Part shown: piece by piece, positions 41,290-51,387 of the stretch | Position numbering within the stretch: the stretch's first letter is position 1 | How the letters are laid out: every line of letters starts with the position of its first letter | NCBI GenBank assembly: GCA_905221605.1 | Contig: CAJNDS010002226.1 | Span: 165,001-229,000, forward strand | Length of the DNA stretch: 64,000 bases | From: Symbiodinium natans | Lineage: Eukaryota; Sar; Dinophyceae; Suessiales; Symbiodiniaceae | Reading direction: 5' to 3' | Program-made: the position numbers and the translations under genes | Notes under the pieces: generated by a model | What the model saw: only the letters and a program-made list of their open reading frames with translations | What the model was told of the DNA's origin: nothing | The model's database searches: none

Positions 41290-41630
41290 CTACATGCCAC
41301 CGGGGCCCCAAACCCGTAAGCATCCAAAAATCAGCGGATGTTAGGGTTTAGGGTTTAGGGTGCAGGGTTTAGGGTTTAGGGCATTGATGGCAGATGTGCT
41401 CCTCCCCCCCTCCGACTTGCAACAGCGTTAGTCAACCACCTCCCGCAGTTTGGGAGCCTTCGAAGACGCCAAGCACGCTCAGCGAGGACAGCACCTGATT
41501 TACAGCACCTAGGTCGAGCCCGGACTTCCAAAACCATAACCACGAACCCTAAACCCCAAAATTGTCGACTCCCACACATCAGCGCTAAGCACCGAGTCGA
41601 CAAAACCCAGAACATACCTCAAAGTAACTC

Positions 41631-41780
41631 TACTTGGAGGTTCACGGCACTTCTTAAACAATTAGAACTGTACTTCTAACTGTACCTATAACCATATTGG
41701 GGCACTTAAGGGGCTTATTAGTGGCTTCTAAGTACAGTTATAACTGGTTCATAAGTACTGTACCATGAACCTCCAAGCTA
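41631..41780. repeat. foldback family B, copy 2
   Basis: Ends TACTTGGAGGTTCA and TGAACCTCCAAGCTA. Inner words GTACTTCTAACTGTACCTATAA and TTCTAAGTACAGTTATAACT pair imperfectly. Confidence 0.8.
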
Positions 41781-41825
41781 CTTCAGGGTAGCCGTTGAGG
41801 CACTGGGACCCTCTTCCCAGTGAGG

Positions 41826-41886
41826 CTTCCTGTGTGATTCTCAGCTGGTGGGTCTTGGGGTTCACGCAGGGCTTGCAGCAAGATTT
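41826..41886 (-). CDS. exon-like segment with CC-x2-C motif
   Basis: CAG acceptor at 41887-41889, then KSCCKPCVNPKTHQLRITQE. Donor uncertain: GA after CACACAG or an earlier GT. Same C-C-x2-C core as the segment at 41234-41289. Confidence 0.45.
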
Positions 41887-43433
41887 CTGAGCGCCGTTAC
41901 GCAACCTTTCCTGTGGCCACACTAATTGAGGTTAACCCTGAAACCCCCAAACCCTAAAGCCTAAGCTCTGAAACCCTCAACCGAAGGCCCCACACTGCAG
42001 AGAAGCCTACAGATTCCCGGTTCTCAGGGCGGTCTGGGTTCTGGGCTGAGGAGTTGCGAAGCCCTAAACCCTGAACCCTACACCCTAAACCTTGAAGGGT
42101 TCAGGGTTTACGGCTTCAGGGGCTCAGGACTCAAGGGGACCCACATTCCAGGCACGGCCCCCAAGTTTACGATGGGGATTTACAGTTTAGGGCTTATACA
42201 GGGGAACCACATCCGCGTGCCAACCGCTACAGCCAAAAACCTAACCCTAAACCCTAAAAGCCCCACTGAAATCCATGTCTTGCTGTCACGGGAACGAGGA
42301 AAAGCAGCAGCGCTCGCTCGAACCAGCGCTGCGACACATACCTCGGGAGGTTTCACCCTAAACCCTAAAACCTAAACCCTAAACCCTAAACCCTAAACCC
42401 TAAACCCTAAGCCCAGGACCCTTGGATAGCATGTTCGCAGTTGAAGGGAAGAGTCGAGGCTTATCTGGCACCAGGAGCTTCCCAGTTGCGTAAGATGCTG
42501 TGGGGCTCGGCATGGGACACTTTGAGCGACCGGAACATGGATCTAGGAACTCCAAAAATTATTCTTGGTCTAATTGGTTGGGGGGGGGGGGGGGGGGGGG
42601 TATGAGAAACTTCTAGCCACTGAACAGTGCACAATGAAAGAGTCGAAGTGATTGGGTATATTTACTTTGGTTGAAAACTCGGGCCACACAATGCGAGACC
42701 CTTCATGCTACCCTTTCTCGACTCGAAGTCCCTTCCACCACCGCCGTCCTTGCTACCGAACCAACTCCCCCCAGCCTGCAATTTCGAGCCGGTACACTCC
42801 AAAGGAAACAAGCCGTCAATAACCTCCTCAACACCTCTAGTAGGCCCTGTAAATCTCAAACCGTAAACGTAAAACTCTCATCGAGCCACGAAATATCCTA
42901 ACTCCACGCCCCTTTGCTTATACACCCAAGGAAAATCCGAGATGAAATCACAGTCAGGCCGTGTGGCGGTGCGAGGGTATTGCCCGCCCACAAGCCTGCA
43001 GCCGGAATCTCTGGGAAGGATTTAGGGCTCTTTGGCTTACAAGGGTTCTCGAGTTTAGGGCTCTAGGTCTCTCGGTCTGCCGGTGTCGAGGAGGCATAAC
43101 CCTTACATGTGTGTGTATATATATATATATATACATGTTGTATGTGTATATATGCACATATAGTATATGATTTTCTGGAAACACCTACGCATAAATACTT
43201 GTTATAGAATGCCTGTTTAAAAACTGAGGAAATGGGGTTTAGGGTTTAGAGTTGAGGGTTTGGGGCTTAGGGTGTAGGGCATAGGGTTTTTGTAGGTCTA
43301 GAGTTGAGGGGCTAGCTAGCCGGTCGAACTAGTAGGATTCCAATCGGCTTTTACGTTCAGGGCCTAGGCTTTCGGTCTTAATTAGGGTTCAGGATGGGCC
43401 CTGAAACTCTCCCGAAAAAGCCCTGAACTCCGG

Positions 43434-43490
43434 TTTAGGGTTTAGGGTTTAGGGTTTAGGGTTTAGGGTTTAGGGTTTAGGGTTCCGCTA
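43434..43490 (+). repeat. interstitial telomere-type array
   Basis: About eight clean TTTAGGG units. CCCTAAA with CCCCAAA variants follows at 43851-43925. Confidence 0.9.
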
Positions 43491-44416
43491 ACCCTCAAGC
43501 CCTACATCTTGAAACCATACTTCCAGCCCAAACCATCAACGCACGCCCCATCCATCGTAAAGCCTCAACCATCAACTTCGTAGGCCAAGCCCTAAAGTAG
43601 GGCTTGGGGTGGGGCTAGGGCTTGAGCTTTTCGGGGGATATAATTTAGGGCTTAGGGTTTGGGTGTTTCAGGGTTTTTGGATTTTCGGTTTTTCAGGGTT
43701 TTGGGTTTTTTTAGTGTTATGAGGGTTTAGGGTTTTTAGAGGCCTGTAGGGTTTGAGGTGACCCCAAACGCTAACCCTCCCACAACCCTGCACCCTGCAC
43801 ACCCCGCAAATAGTATAAACATGATACACCCTCCAATAAGCCCGAGACCCTAAACCCTAAACCCTAAACCCTAAACCCTAAACCCCAAACCCCAAACCCC
43901 TAAACCCTAAACCCAAACCCTGAGCCCATGTCGGGCTGGACTTGGACACCGAGGGGCCCAGGGATCCAGCGAGGAAGCCTCGGGAACGAAACAAGGGAAA
44001 GGTCGGGACTCTTAGGGCTTAGGGTTTAGGAACCCGAAACCCCAAACCCCAAACCCTAAACCCTTAACCCTAAACCCTGAACCCCTAAACCCTAAACCCG
44101 AAATCCGATTCCGCAGACCCTCCCTCTGCCCTCGCCCCCGACCCCATTGTAGCCTTTAACAAGGGCCAAAAGGGGGCGGTGGCGGGGGTGAGGTCCAAGA
44201 AAGAACCCCTAATCCCTAAAAAGCCCCTAAACCCTAAACCCTAAAAACCCTAAAAACCCTAAAAACCCTAAAAACCCTAAACCCTAAACCCTGAACCCAG
44301 TTTGGGATTCCATTGAAGTTCAGGATCTGCGGCTGAGATTCGGAGTTGGGGGCTTGGGGATCATTTGAGGGGGGGCTGGGCCGAGGGCGGCCTGCGGAAT
44401 TTCAGGGGTTCGGGGT

Positions 44417-44490
44417 CGAGGGTTTAGGGTTTAGGGTTTAGGGTTTAGGGTTTAGGGTTTAGGGTTTAGGGTTTAGGGTTTAGGGTTTAG
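44417..44490 (+). repeat. interstitial telomere-type array
   Basis: TTTAGGG units, faced by CCCTAAA and CCCTAAAAA units at 44215-44300. Confidence 0.9.
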
Positions 44491-44512
44491 GACGACTCTA
44501 CGGAATAAACTG

Positions 44513-44613
44513 TTGGAATGTTCCCACTTATACTAAGAGTCCTTCATGAGGATGATAGTACCCCCTATGAGAATCCCGATTAAGGACTGCTAGTAGGAGG
44601 GGGAACATCCCAA
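44513..44613. repeat. foldback family A, copy 5
   Basis: Ends TTGGAATGTTCCCACTTATA and GAGGGGGAACATCCCAA; inner AGAGTCCTTCATGAGGAT and ATTAAGGACTGCTAGTA. 101 bases. Confidence 0.85.
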
Positions 44614-44801
44614 TGCCCATCCCTACTCTCTTCCCCTGATAAAGTGTGGCTCTAACAGGGCTTTGGGTTTTGGGAGCTCGGGCACCCGAAGCCCAAAAAA
44701 GCCCCCCTGGGTTTAGGGTTTAGGGTTTAGGGTTTAGGGTTCAGGGTTTAGGGTTTAGGGTTTATCGAAACCTGATCCACGAGCTCGAGGACCCCACAGC
44801 C

Positions 44802-44918
44802 TACTTGGAGGTTCATGGGCACTTATAAGAAGGGGTAGAAGTACTCTAAAAACAAAAGGTGATAACCATAGCTACCCTACTTATAACCTACTTATAAGTA
44901 CCCATGAACCTCCAAGTA
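44802..44918. repeat. foldback family B, copy 3
   Basis: Best inverted pair of the family: TACTTGGAGGTTCATGGGCA and TACCCATGAACCTCCAAGTA, both followed inward by CTTATAAG-type words. A single right end of the same family lies at 48526-48570. Confidence 0.85.
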
Positions 44919-45158
44919 ACCCCCAAAGTCCTGAGCCTTCACGGAAAATGCCCGACAAGTCCTTAAAACCCTGCAGGCACAACCCCTCAAAACCCAACAA
45001 ACATCTCATTGAGGCGCCATACAATCAATTGAAATCCCGCTCAAGTTACCGCCGAGTAGCTGACAACGTAGATGTGGGAATCGACCAGCCTTTCTTGTTT
45101 GGTGAGAGGGGAGATCTGAATCCCTTGGAAACCCTGAGCCCGAAACGGCCAGGAAAGG

Positions 45159-45431
45159 GTTTAGGGTTTAGGGTTTAGGGTTTAGGGTTTAGGGTTTAGG
45201 GTTTAGGGTTTAGGGTTTACTGTTGTTCTCGCTTTAGCATCTTCCCCCCAAACAATTTCGCGATAAGGCCCGAAGGACTCAGAGCTCTTCATCCAGGAGA
45301 CGCCGTCCCGAATGGCAAAGGGCCCGGGCTGCTTGTACTGAACACTGAAGGGTTTAGGGTTTAGGGTTTAGGGTTTAGGGTTTAGGGTTTAGGGTTTAGG
45401 GCTTAGGGTTTAGGGTTTAGGGTTTAGGGTG
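45159..45431 (+). repeat. interstitial telomere-type arrays
   Basis: TTTAGGG at 45159-45221 and 45350-45431, same sense, enclosing an exon-like segment. Confidence 0.9.
45268..45337 (-). CDS. exon-like segment, second gene
   Basis: TTCAG acceptor at 45338-45340, then YKQPGPFAIRDGVSWMKSS and ESFGP. Codon choice is GC-rich at third positions as in the other exons. The donor is not fixed. No domain recognised. Confidence 0.4.
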
Positions 45432-45447
45432 CCCGAAGCGTGTCGAC

Positions 45448-45487
45448 CAAGGCACCAGTCCTTGTGGCGCGGATAGAGCTCGGCCTC
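45448..45487 (-). CDS. exon-like segment, second gene
   Basis: TTCAG acceptor at 45488-45490, then EAELYPRHKDWCL and one base, GT donor (GTCGAC). Its phase does not join the segment at 45268-45337, so at least one boundary is wrong or an exon is missing. Confidence 0.35.
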
Positions 45488-45520
45488 CTGAAGCCGCACG
45501 GAAGCAATGCTTCCAATGTC

Positions 45521-45636
45521 ATTCCCAGAGGGTCCATTTGTATTACTATTATGGAATTAGGTACCAAAAAACACTACTAAATAGGGTTTTGGGGTACCTC
45601 AATCCAGAATAGTATTGCAAATGGACCCTCTGGGAT
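45521..45636. repeat. foldback element, single copy family G
   Basis: ATTCCCAGAGGGTCCATTTG at the left mirrors CAAATGGACCCTCTGGGATT at the right; inner arms GGTACC and TATTACTATT/AATAGTATT also pair. About 115 bases, no coding. Confidence 0.85.
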
Positions 45637-45849
45637 TAGCTTGTCCCTCCGTGTCGTCGCCCTCGCGAGAAAGACGCCTGAAGGGGAGGAGAGGAGAGAG
45701 GATCCAGGAACAAGCTTTTCGCTGTTCATGCACAGACACCGAATCGAGAAAGTGACATTCTCGTTGTGTCTTAAATTCTTCATCCGACAGCGCTCTCGCC
45801 TATCAGTCTCAAACCCAAAAACCCAAAACAACTCGACATCGCCCATTTC

Positions 45850-46420
45850 CCAAAGGTGATCCGACCTTCTCTTCCTAAATCCTGAACCTCCTACACCTGC
45901 GAAAGCCGACATCTCTCCTGGCAAAGCTCATGAATCGGAAAGGTGATCTGATCTCTGTTTCTCCTAAAACCTAAGCCGCCCTCGGGGCATCCTAAGCGCT
46001 CAGCCCCGACATCGCTCGAATCGGAGAGGTGATCTGAGTGGTCCGACGTCTCTTTCTCCTAAAACCCCCCTGAACCCGACATCTTTCTTATCTCATCTCT
46101 CTTTCTCCTAAGTCCTAAACACCCAAAAACACCCAAAAACCCTCATCTCTCTTGGCCCGAATCCTAAACAGGCTTGACAGTGAGCTCCAGGCAGCTAAGT
46201 GCCCAGGCGACTCGGACGTCGCGGCCTAGAGTTGGCGTGAGCTCCTCAACGCTCGAATCAGGAAGGTGATCTGATCTCTGTTCCTCTCAACCCTAAACTC
46301 TAAACCCTAACCCCTATACCCTAAAAACATTGTGGCAAACGCAGAACCCCCCCCGCCTAAACCCGACATCTCTCTTGGCACGAGCCCTAAATAGACATTG
46401 TGAGAAACGCATTGAGCTCC
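45850..46420. repeat. degenerate repeat of about 100-150 bases
   Basis: The word GGTGATCTGATCTCTGTT or close variants, TCTCCTAAAACC and CCCGACATCTCTC recur about four times across this stretch, with drift between copies. Confidence 0.6.
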
Positions 46421-46856
46421 GGGCTGAAAACTATTCGCTCAAGAACCCCAAAAATAAAATATAATAATCCCTATACCCCCATTTGTAAGAAGAATATGTT
46501 TTGATGTTTTTACATACTTTTTTGGATGGGAGGGGGGGGGGGGGTCTTAAGCAAATAGAACTAAACCCTAAGCCCCTACACCCTAGACCCGAAACCCTAA
46601 ACCCTGAAACCCTGAACCCCAAACCCCAAACCCTAAACCCCAAACCCTGAACCCTAAACCCCAAACCCTACACCCCAAACCCCAAACCCTAAGCCAGGCC
46701 GGGTCGACTGTATTCTGCCCAAGACCAGGAGCATGGGCAGACGAAAGGCCCAAACCTGCCACCAAAAGGGTTCAGAGTTTAGGGTTTAGGGTCAGGGTTT
46801 AAGGGTTTAGGAAGCTTTTGGGTTTCGGAGGCTTCGGGTTCAGAGCTCGAGGTTTG

Positions 46857-46888
46857 TTTTTTTTTTTTTTTTTGGGGGGGGGGGGGGG
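46857..46888. repeat. abutting poly(T)/poly(G) tract
   Basis: Run of T directly followed by run of G. Equivalent tracts (C then A, or T then G) are at 11-40, 6506-6526, 8258-8294, 17465-17498, 40541-40553, 51268-51312. Confidence 0.9.
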
Positions 46889-48039
46889 GAATTTTGGGGG
46901 AGTTTTGCCCGGGGTTTAGCTGGGGCTCAGGAGTTTCGGGGGATAGGACATGTGGGACTCAGAGCTGGGGATTTTGGGGGTTTGGGGTTTAGGGTTTGGG
47001 CTAAAGGTTTCGAGCTTTTGGAGGCTCAGAAGGCTTGGGGCCTTGATGCCCAAAACCCATATAACTTTCAAGCACCAGTTATTCGGAAGCATCCCATTCC
47101 TTTCCAAAGGTCCAAAGCGTACTCCACCGTGAGTTCTCCGAGGGATCTAGGATTTCGGACGTGATTTTTTTTTGAGTACGGTTTAGGGTTTAGGGTTTAG
47201 GGTTTAGGGTTTAGGGTTTAGGGTTTAGGGTAGCAATGCTACAGAAAAGGTAGGATTAAGAATCTTACATGGAATTTGGGGTTTAGCATGTACGGGTAAG
47301 GGCTTAGGGTTTCAACCTAATTACAGAGAAGGTAGGTTTGGGTGCTTTAAAAGGCAAGGTCTCAAGCCTCTACCGCCTGGCCCATGGGGAAAACGTTGCG
47401 CGCAATGACCTGGCAACCATGACTTACGAGTTCTGCGCGGAGAATGCCAGGGTTGGGGTCTAGAAGATGTGGGGTACCTCAGGCCCTCGGTGCGGGTCGT
47501 TGCCTGCGGGGAGCCAGTAATCCTCAACACAAACCTTTAATAACTAAATTCCACACTCCCCAAGAACGAATCTGCGGTTGCTTTTGTGGTAGCGGTGAAG
47601 TGGAGGGTTCTGGGTTTCAAGCCAAGTTAGGAAACAAACTGTATGAAGGCACAAAGGGGTACGACTGGGGACTTCCCTGCATAGCTGCTGTTTTCACCGT
47701 CTGCTTGTGAGACGCAACTCTGGTTGATCTCAGGCCCCTCTCGAACTCTTCAAGCAAAGTGCCCGTCTACACATCAGCGCTGGCTAACCAAGTGCCTCTC
47801 TCGCTCTCGCTCTCGCTCGCGCTCTGTCACATCATTTTATTCGTCTGCTTCTCGTTCCGACACCGTGTCCTCATTCAGTCCATCTTTTTGGGTGTCCTGA
47901 CGTTTCATCTTTTCATTCTGAAACCGTGCCGTTTCTTGACTTTGTTTATGTGCTCATTTCGAGTGGGCATACTCTGAGGATCCATATTCTATGTGTGTTT
48001 GACGCCTCTGCCCTGGACAGCCTCCCTAAGCCCTCTGTG

Positions 48040-48300
48040 CTTAGACTCTACAAAAACCCCAAGCAACTCGACCTCCAAACTCCTCAAAACCCCTCAAAAC
48101 CTCTTAAAAACCCTAAGTCCCTTAGCAACCCCAAACTCAAACCTCCAAACTCCAAACCCCTCTAAACCCCTCAAAAACCCCTCAAACCCCTAAAAACAAC
48201 GCGAAGCCGGCTTAGACTCTACAAAAACCCCCAAGCAACTCGACCTCCAAACTCCTCAAAACCCCTCAAAACCTCTTAAAAACCGTAAGTCCCTTAGACT
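48040..48300. repeat. direct duplication of about 90 bases
   Basis: The block from CTTAGACTCTACAAAAACCC through CTCGACCTCCAAACTCC to AAGTCCCTTAG is present at 48040-48126 and again at 48210-48297, nearly identical, with about 80 bases between. Confidence 0.85.
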
Positions 48301-48632
48301 CTTCCTCCCCACCCCTTCTGAAACCCAAGGGCCCATACTTCAGAACCCTTTAAGGGACCATGGTAAGGGACCATGTAACCCCCCCCCCCACCCCCCAATA
48401 ATGTAGGCGCCTGAAAAAAAACAGGGTTTTGGGGAGGGTCATCATAGTATATAATTATGAAGGACCATAAGGGAATTACTGTTAGTAATTATTCCGACGG
48501 CAACTAGCGTGATAACCTTATTTAGGGTACTTATAACCCTACTTAATAAGTGCCCAGGAACCTCCAAGTACCCTTAGAACCCCAACCTCCCCCCCCCCAA
48601 GGGGTTTAGGGTTTAGGGTTTAGGGTCTAAAC

Positions 48633-48704
48633 CTTTGCCGGTCGGCTTTGTCAAGGCCGGTGATGGCAGTGAGGAGGATGAAGGGCGGGCCATTCATGCC
48701 GCAC
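48633..48704 (-). CDS. exon-like segment, second gene, hydrophobic
   Basis: TAG acceptor at 48705-48707, one base, CGMNGPPFILLTAITGLDKA and DRQ plus two bases, GT donor (GTTTAG) that lies inside a telomere-type unit. PPFILLTAITG is hydrophobic but short for a membrane span. Confidence 0.45.
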
Positions 48705-48716
48705 CTACAGCTTCCA

Positions 48717-48878
48717 GGGTTTAGGGCTTAGGGTTTAGGGTAGGGTTTAGGGTTTAGGGTTTAGGGTTTAGGGTTTAGGGTTTAGGGTTTAGGGTTTAGG
48801 GTTTAGGGTTTAGGGTTTAGGGTTTAGGGTTTAGGGTTTAGGGTTTAGGGTTTAGGGTTTAGGGTTTAGGGTTTAGTC
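48717..48878 (+). repeat. longest clean interstitial telomere-type array
   Basis: About 22 TTTAGGG units, the last 19 or so without error. Such homogeneity suggests recent origin or ongoing correction. Confidence 0.95.
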
Positions 48879-49101
48879 TGAATGACGAAGCCCTGTTGGC
48901 ATCCTAAACTCTCAGGAATATAAACTACAATAGACACCAGTCTTACTAGGGACAATCTGGCACCGAGATCACACACATGGAGCTACGGACCGTGAGGCGG
49001 CAAAGGAGATAGCTAGCTCTGAAAGCTCCAAGCCTCAACTTTGAACCCCAAACCATGATAACTCTAAACCCTAAACCCGCAACCCTGATTCAAATACGCA
49101 C

Positions 49102-49124
49102 GCTGCCGGGCAGATTTCAGGGAA
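49102..49124 (-). CDS. possible microexon
   Basis: CCAG acceptor at 49125-49127, FPEICPA and two bases, GT donor (GTGCGT). P-E-I-C resembles exon 4699-4754. Too short to be sure. Confidence 0.25.
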
Positions 49125-49161
49125 CTGGCCGCCGGTGCATTGAGATCTTCGCACCTGTAAG

Positions 49162-49267
49162 TTGGGATGTTCCCCGTTCCCCTTTATTATACTAACAGCC
49201 CTCAAGAGGGAATATAGTACCCCCTACTGCCTACTAAGGACTGCTAGTATACGGGAGAACATCCCAA
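49162..49267. repeat. foldback family A, copy 6
   Basis: Ends TTGGGATGTTCCCCGTTCCC and GGGAGAACATCCCAA; inner TACTAACAGCCCTCAAGAGGG and CTAAGGACTGCTAGTAT. 106 bases. Confidence 0.85.
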
Positions 49268-49742
49268 CCTGCAAGTCTCATGCCCTTTGGTCTTGTTTCG
49301 GGATGAGATGTCCATGCGCCTCCTTGCCAATGCGTTCAACATCGAAGAAGACCTGCCTAAAAGGGAATTGCAAGAGTGAATCGGTTGAGCGAATCCATAA
49401 CTCATATGAATCCCCACCACCCCAAGCCCGCAGAACCAGAAACCCCTCTGAGCCCCGCGCAAAACTTTTGCATCCCTGCACCTCGAAAACATGGCACGGA
49501 ATCGACCCAGGCCAGAAAAAAGAAACACCTGTCCAGCCCAAAGCGAACACCCCAAAATCCCTAAACCCCAAAATCCCTAAACCCCTAAACCCTAAACCCT
49601 AAACCCTAAATCTTAACCCTAAACCCTAAACCCTAGGCCCTGCTTCCCCAAAAGAAAAGAAAAGCCAGGAGCCCCACAGTCCGCCAAGGAAGCCACCCAC
49701 CAAGCCTCTGGGCATTTTGCCGCTACAAGGTCGAGGATGTAG

Positions 49743-49850
49743 GGGTTTAGGGTTTAGGGTTTAGGGTTTAGGGTATAGGGTTTCGGGTTTAGGGTTTCGG
49801 GTTTCGGGTTGTAGGTTTAGGGTTTGGGGTTTGGGGTTTAGGGTTTACTT
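49743..49850 (+). repeat. interstitial telomere-type array
   Basis: TTTAGGG with TTTCGGG, TATAGGG and TTTGGGG variants; CCCTAAA at 49577-49635 faces it. Confidence 0.85.
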
Positions 49851-50223
49851 GGTTTCTGGTTTAGTGTTTGGGGTCTACTCGAAGGTTCACCAGTACCTAG
49901 AGTTCGAAGTAAGTTTGGGTTCGCTACTCCCCACACTCTCTGCTAACCCTAAGCTCAAAACCCTGATATCGTAAACCTCCACATACCCATCTAGGATGGC
50001 CCTTAAGGGGCAACCCTAACCTTAAACCCTAAACCCTAAACCCTAAACTTACCCAGGGCCATGCATTCGACCCCGCCTACGCCCGGCAGTGCTCGCAGTA
50101 GCCACGCGGGAGCTGGAGGGAGCCTCTCGGCTGCACTGGGCTTTCCAATACCCCTCTGTTCCGAAACCCGAATCCCCAGATTTAGGGTTTTGGGCCTTTT
50201 AGGGCTAGGGCTGAGGGAGAGAG

Positions 50224-50248
50224 AGATATATATATATATATATATGTA
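50224..50248. repeat. GA and TA dinucleotide run
   Basis: GAGAGAGA passes directly into TATATA. Confidence 0.9.
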
Positions 50249-50340
50249 TGTCTACCCGAAAACCCCAAAACTTAGGGTTCAGGGCTGAGGGTTTAGGGAA
50301 CCCTGACACTCCTAATCCCTAAAACCCCATAAAGTATGTC

Positions 50341-50406
50341 CTTGTCAGCATCCACAAGCCGGTTGCGGAACGTGCCCAGGGCTTTACTTTCATCTTTCGT
50401 CCGAGG
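50341..50406 (-). CDS. exon-like segment, second gene
   Basis: GTCAG acceptor at 50407-50409, then PRTKDESKALGTFRNRLVDA and DKD. Charged, helical-looking, no domain recognised. Phase zero agrees with the end of the segment at 51314-51387. Confidence 0.45.
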
Positions 50407-50434
50407 CTGACCGGTAATCACCCCAAGTGTTTCC

Positions 50435-50531
50435 TTAGTTGCTGAGTTCATAAGCCCCCAAAAAAGTGTACACTTTCGGTTCTATAGGGGGTTATGGTAT
50501 CCCAAAAAATGTAAAGTGTGTTCACTCAGCT
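50435..50531. repeat. foldback family C, copy 2
   Basis: Left TTAGTTGCTGAGTTCATAAG, right GTGTTCACTCAGCTTGA; inner AAGTGTACACTTTC and TGTAAAGTGTG pair. The copy at 55810-55904 is about 90 percent like it by eye. Confidence 0.85.
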
Positions 50532-51273
50532 TGAGCCAGTGACTCTCTACATGACCCGACATAACCGCACTTTACAGGCTCCTAGTTCATGGTTGGGATA
50601 ATATTTAAAATTTCAAGTTTATATTCCTTATTGGGTTTAAGTACCCTTAAACATGTAAAATGTTCCCCCCCACTATGACAAAGACTCCATGAGCCAGGAA
50701 ATCGCCCATGCCCACTTAGCGGGAATCTGGTGGGGCTTTGTGTTTTTCAGGTCTTCCGACAGGCAGATGGTCAAGTTAAAGAACCCCCGATTAAAGAGCC
50801 ACCAAGGTTCTTTTTTAGATTAAAAACCTCCCTGCATGTGTATGGACCCAGACTCAGACCGGAGAACCCTCCCATGTTTAGAGAGAAACAATAGTAAGAA
50901 CATTGGGCACCCCAAAACCGAAACTAGAACCGCTTGGTAGAGTCCATAGGGTTGATGGCGTTTGAGGGGCGTAAGAGTAGGTATATGGGCCCTTAATGTG
51001 GTTCCTTACCTTCTTTAAAGGGTTCTGAAGTTTGTGCCCCTTGTGCTGTATAGGGTGTATAAGGGGTATAATAAGGGGTCCGAGTCTTTTGGGGTCCATT
51101 TCTTCCGGAGTTCTAAGATTCCAACATGGAAGTTACCAATACGGCCCCACGTGCAGACGGGTGGCATGTGTCCATTGTGAGCCCTAAACCTTAGACCTTA
51201 GACCTTAAACCCTAAACCCTAAACCCTAAACCCTAAACCCTAAACCCCAAACCCCAAACCCTAACCCCCCTCC

Positions 51274-51304
<31 letters not shown>

Positions 51305-51313
51305 AAAAAAAAC

Positions 51314-51387
51314 TCCGAGTATGGGCCTCGGCTTCTCTGTCTTCTCAGCCTCAGCGGCCTCTTCTACCGCCGGCGCTCCTTCGGCGC
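51314..51387 (-). CDS. exon-like segment, second gene, acidic Ala/Glu-rich
   Basis: TTCCAG acceptor at 51388-51390, two bases, AEGAPAVEEAAEAEKTEK and PRPILG, GT donor (GTTTTT) abutting the poly(A)/poly(C) tract. Low-complexity linker-like composition. Confidence 0.45.

Larger units (their letters stand above)
41887..45267. other. spacer, no gene resolved
   Basis: Telomere-type mosaic with poly(G) at 42580-42600, a TA/TG run at 43110-43165, and foldback elements at 44513-44613 and 44802-44918. A weak plus-strand frame near 42270-42350 (MSCCHGNEEKQQRSLEP) was noted. Open frames at 42671-42901 show no motif. Confidence 0.45.
45488..48632. other. spacer, no gene resolved
   Basis: Besides the foldback and degenerate repeats above, it holds telomere-type arrays (46565-46690, 47178-47235), a T/G homopolymer pair at 46857-46888, a CT-rich stretch near 47800-47830 and the duplication at 48040-48300. 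Open frames at 47444-47710 and 45577-45924 show no domain I recognise. Confidence 0.4.
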
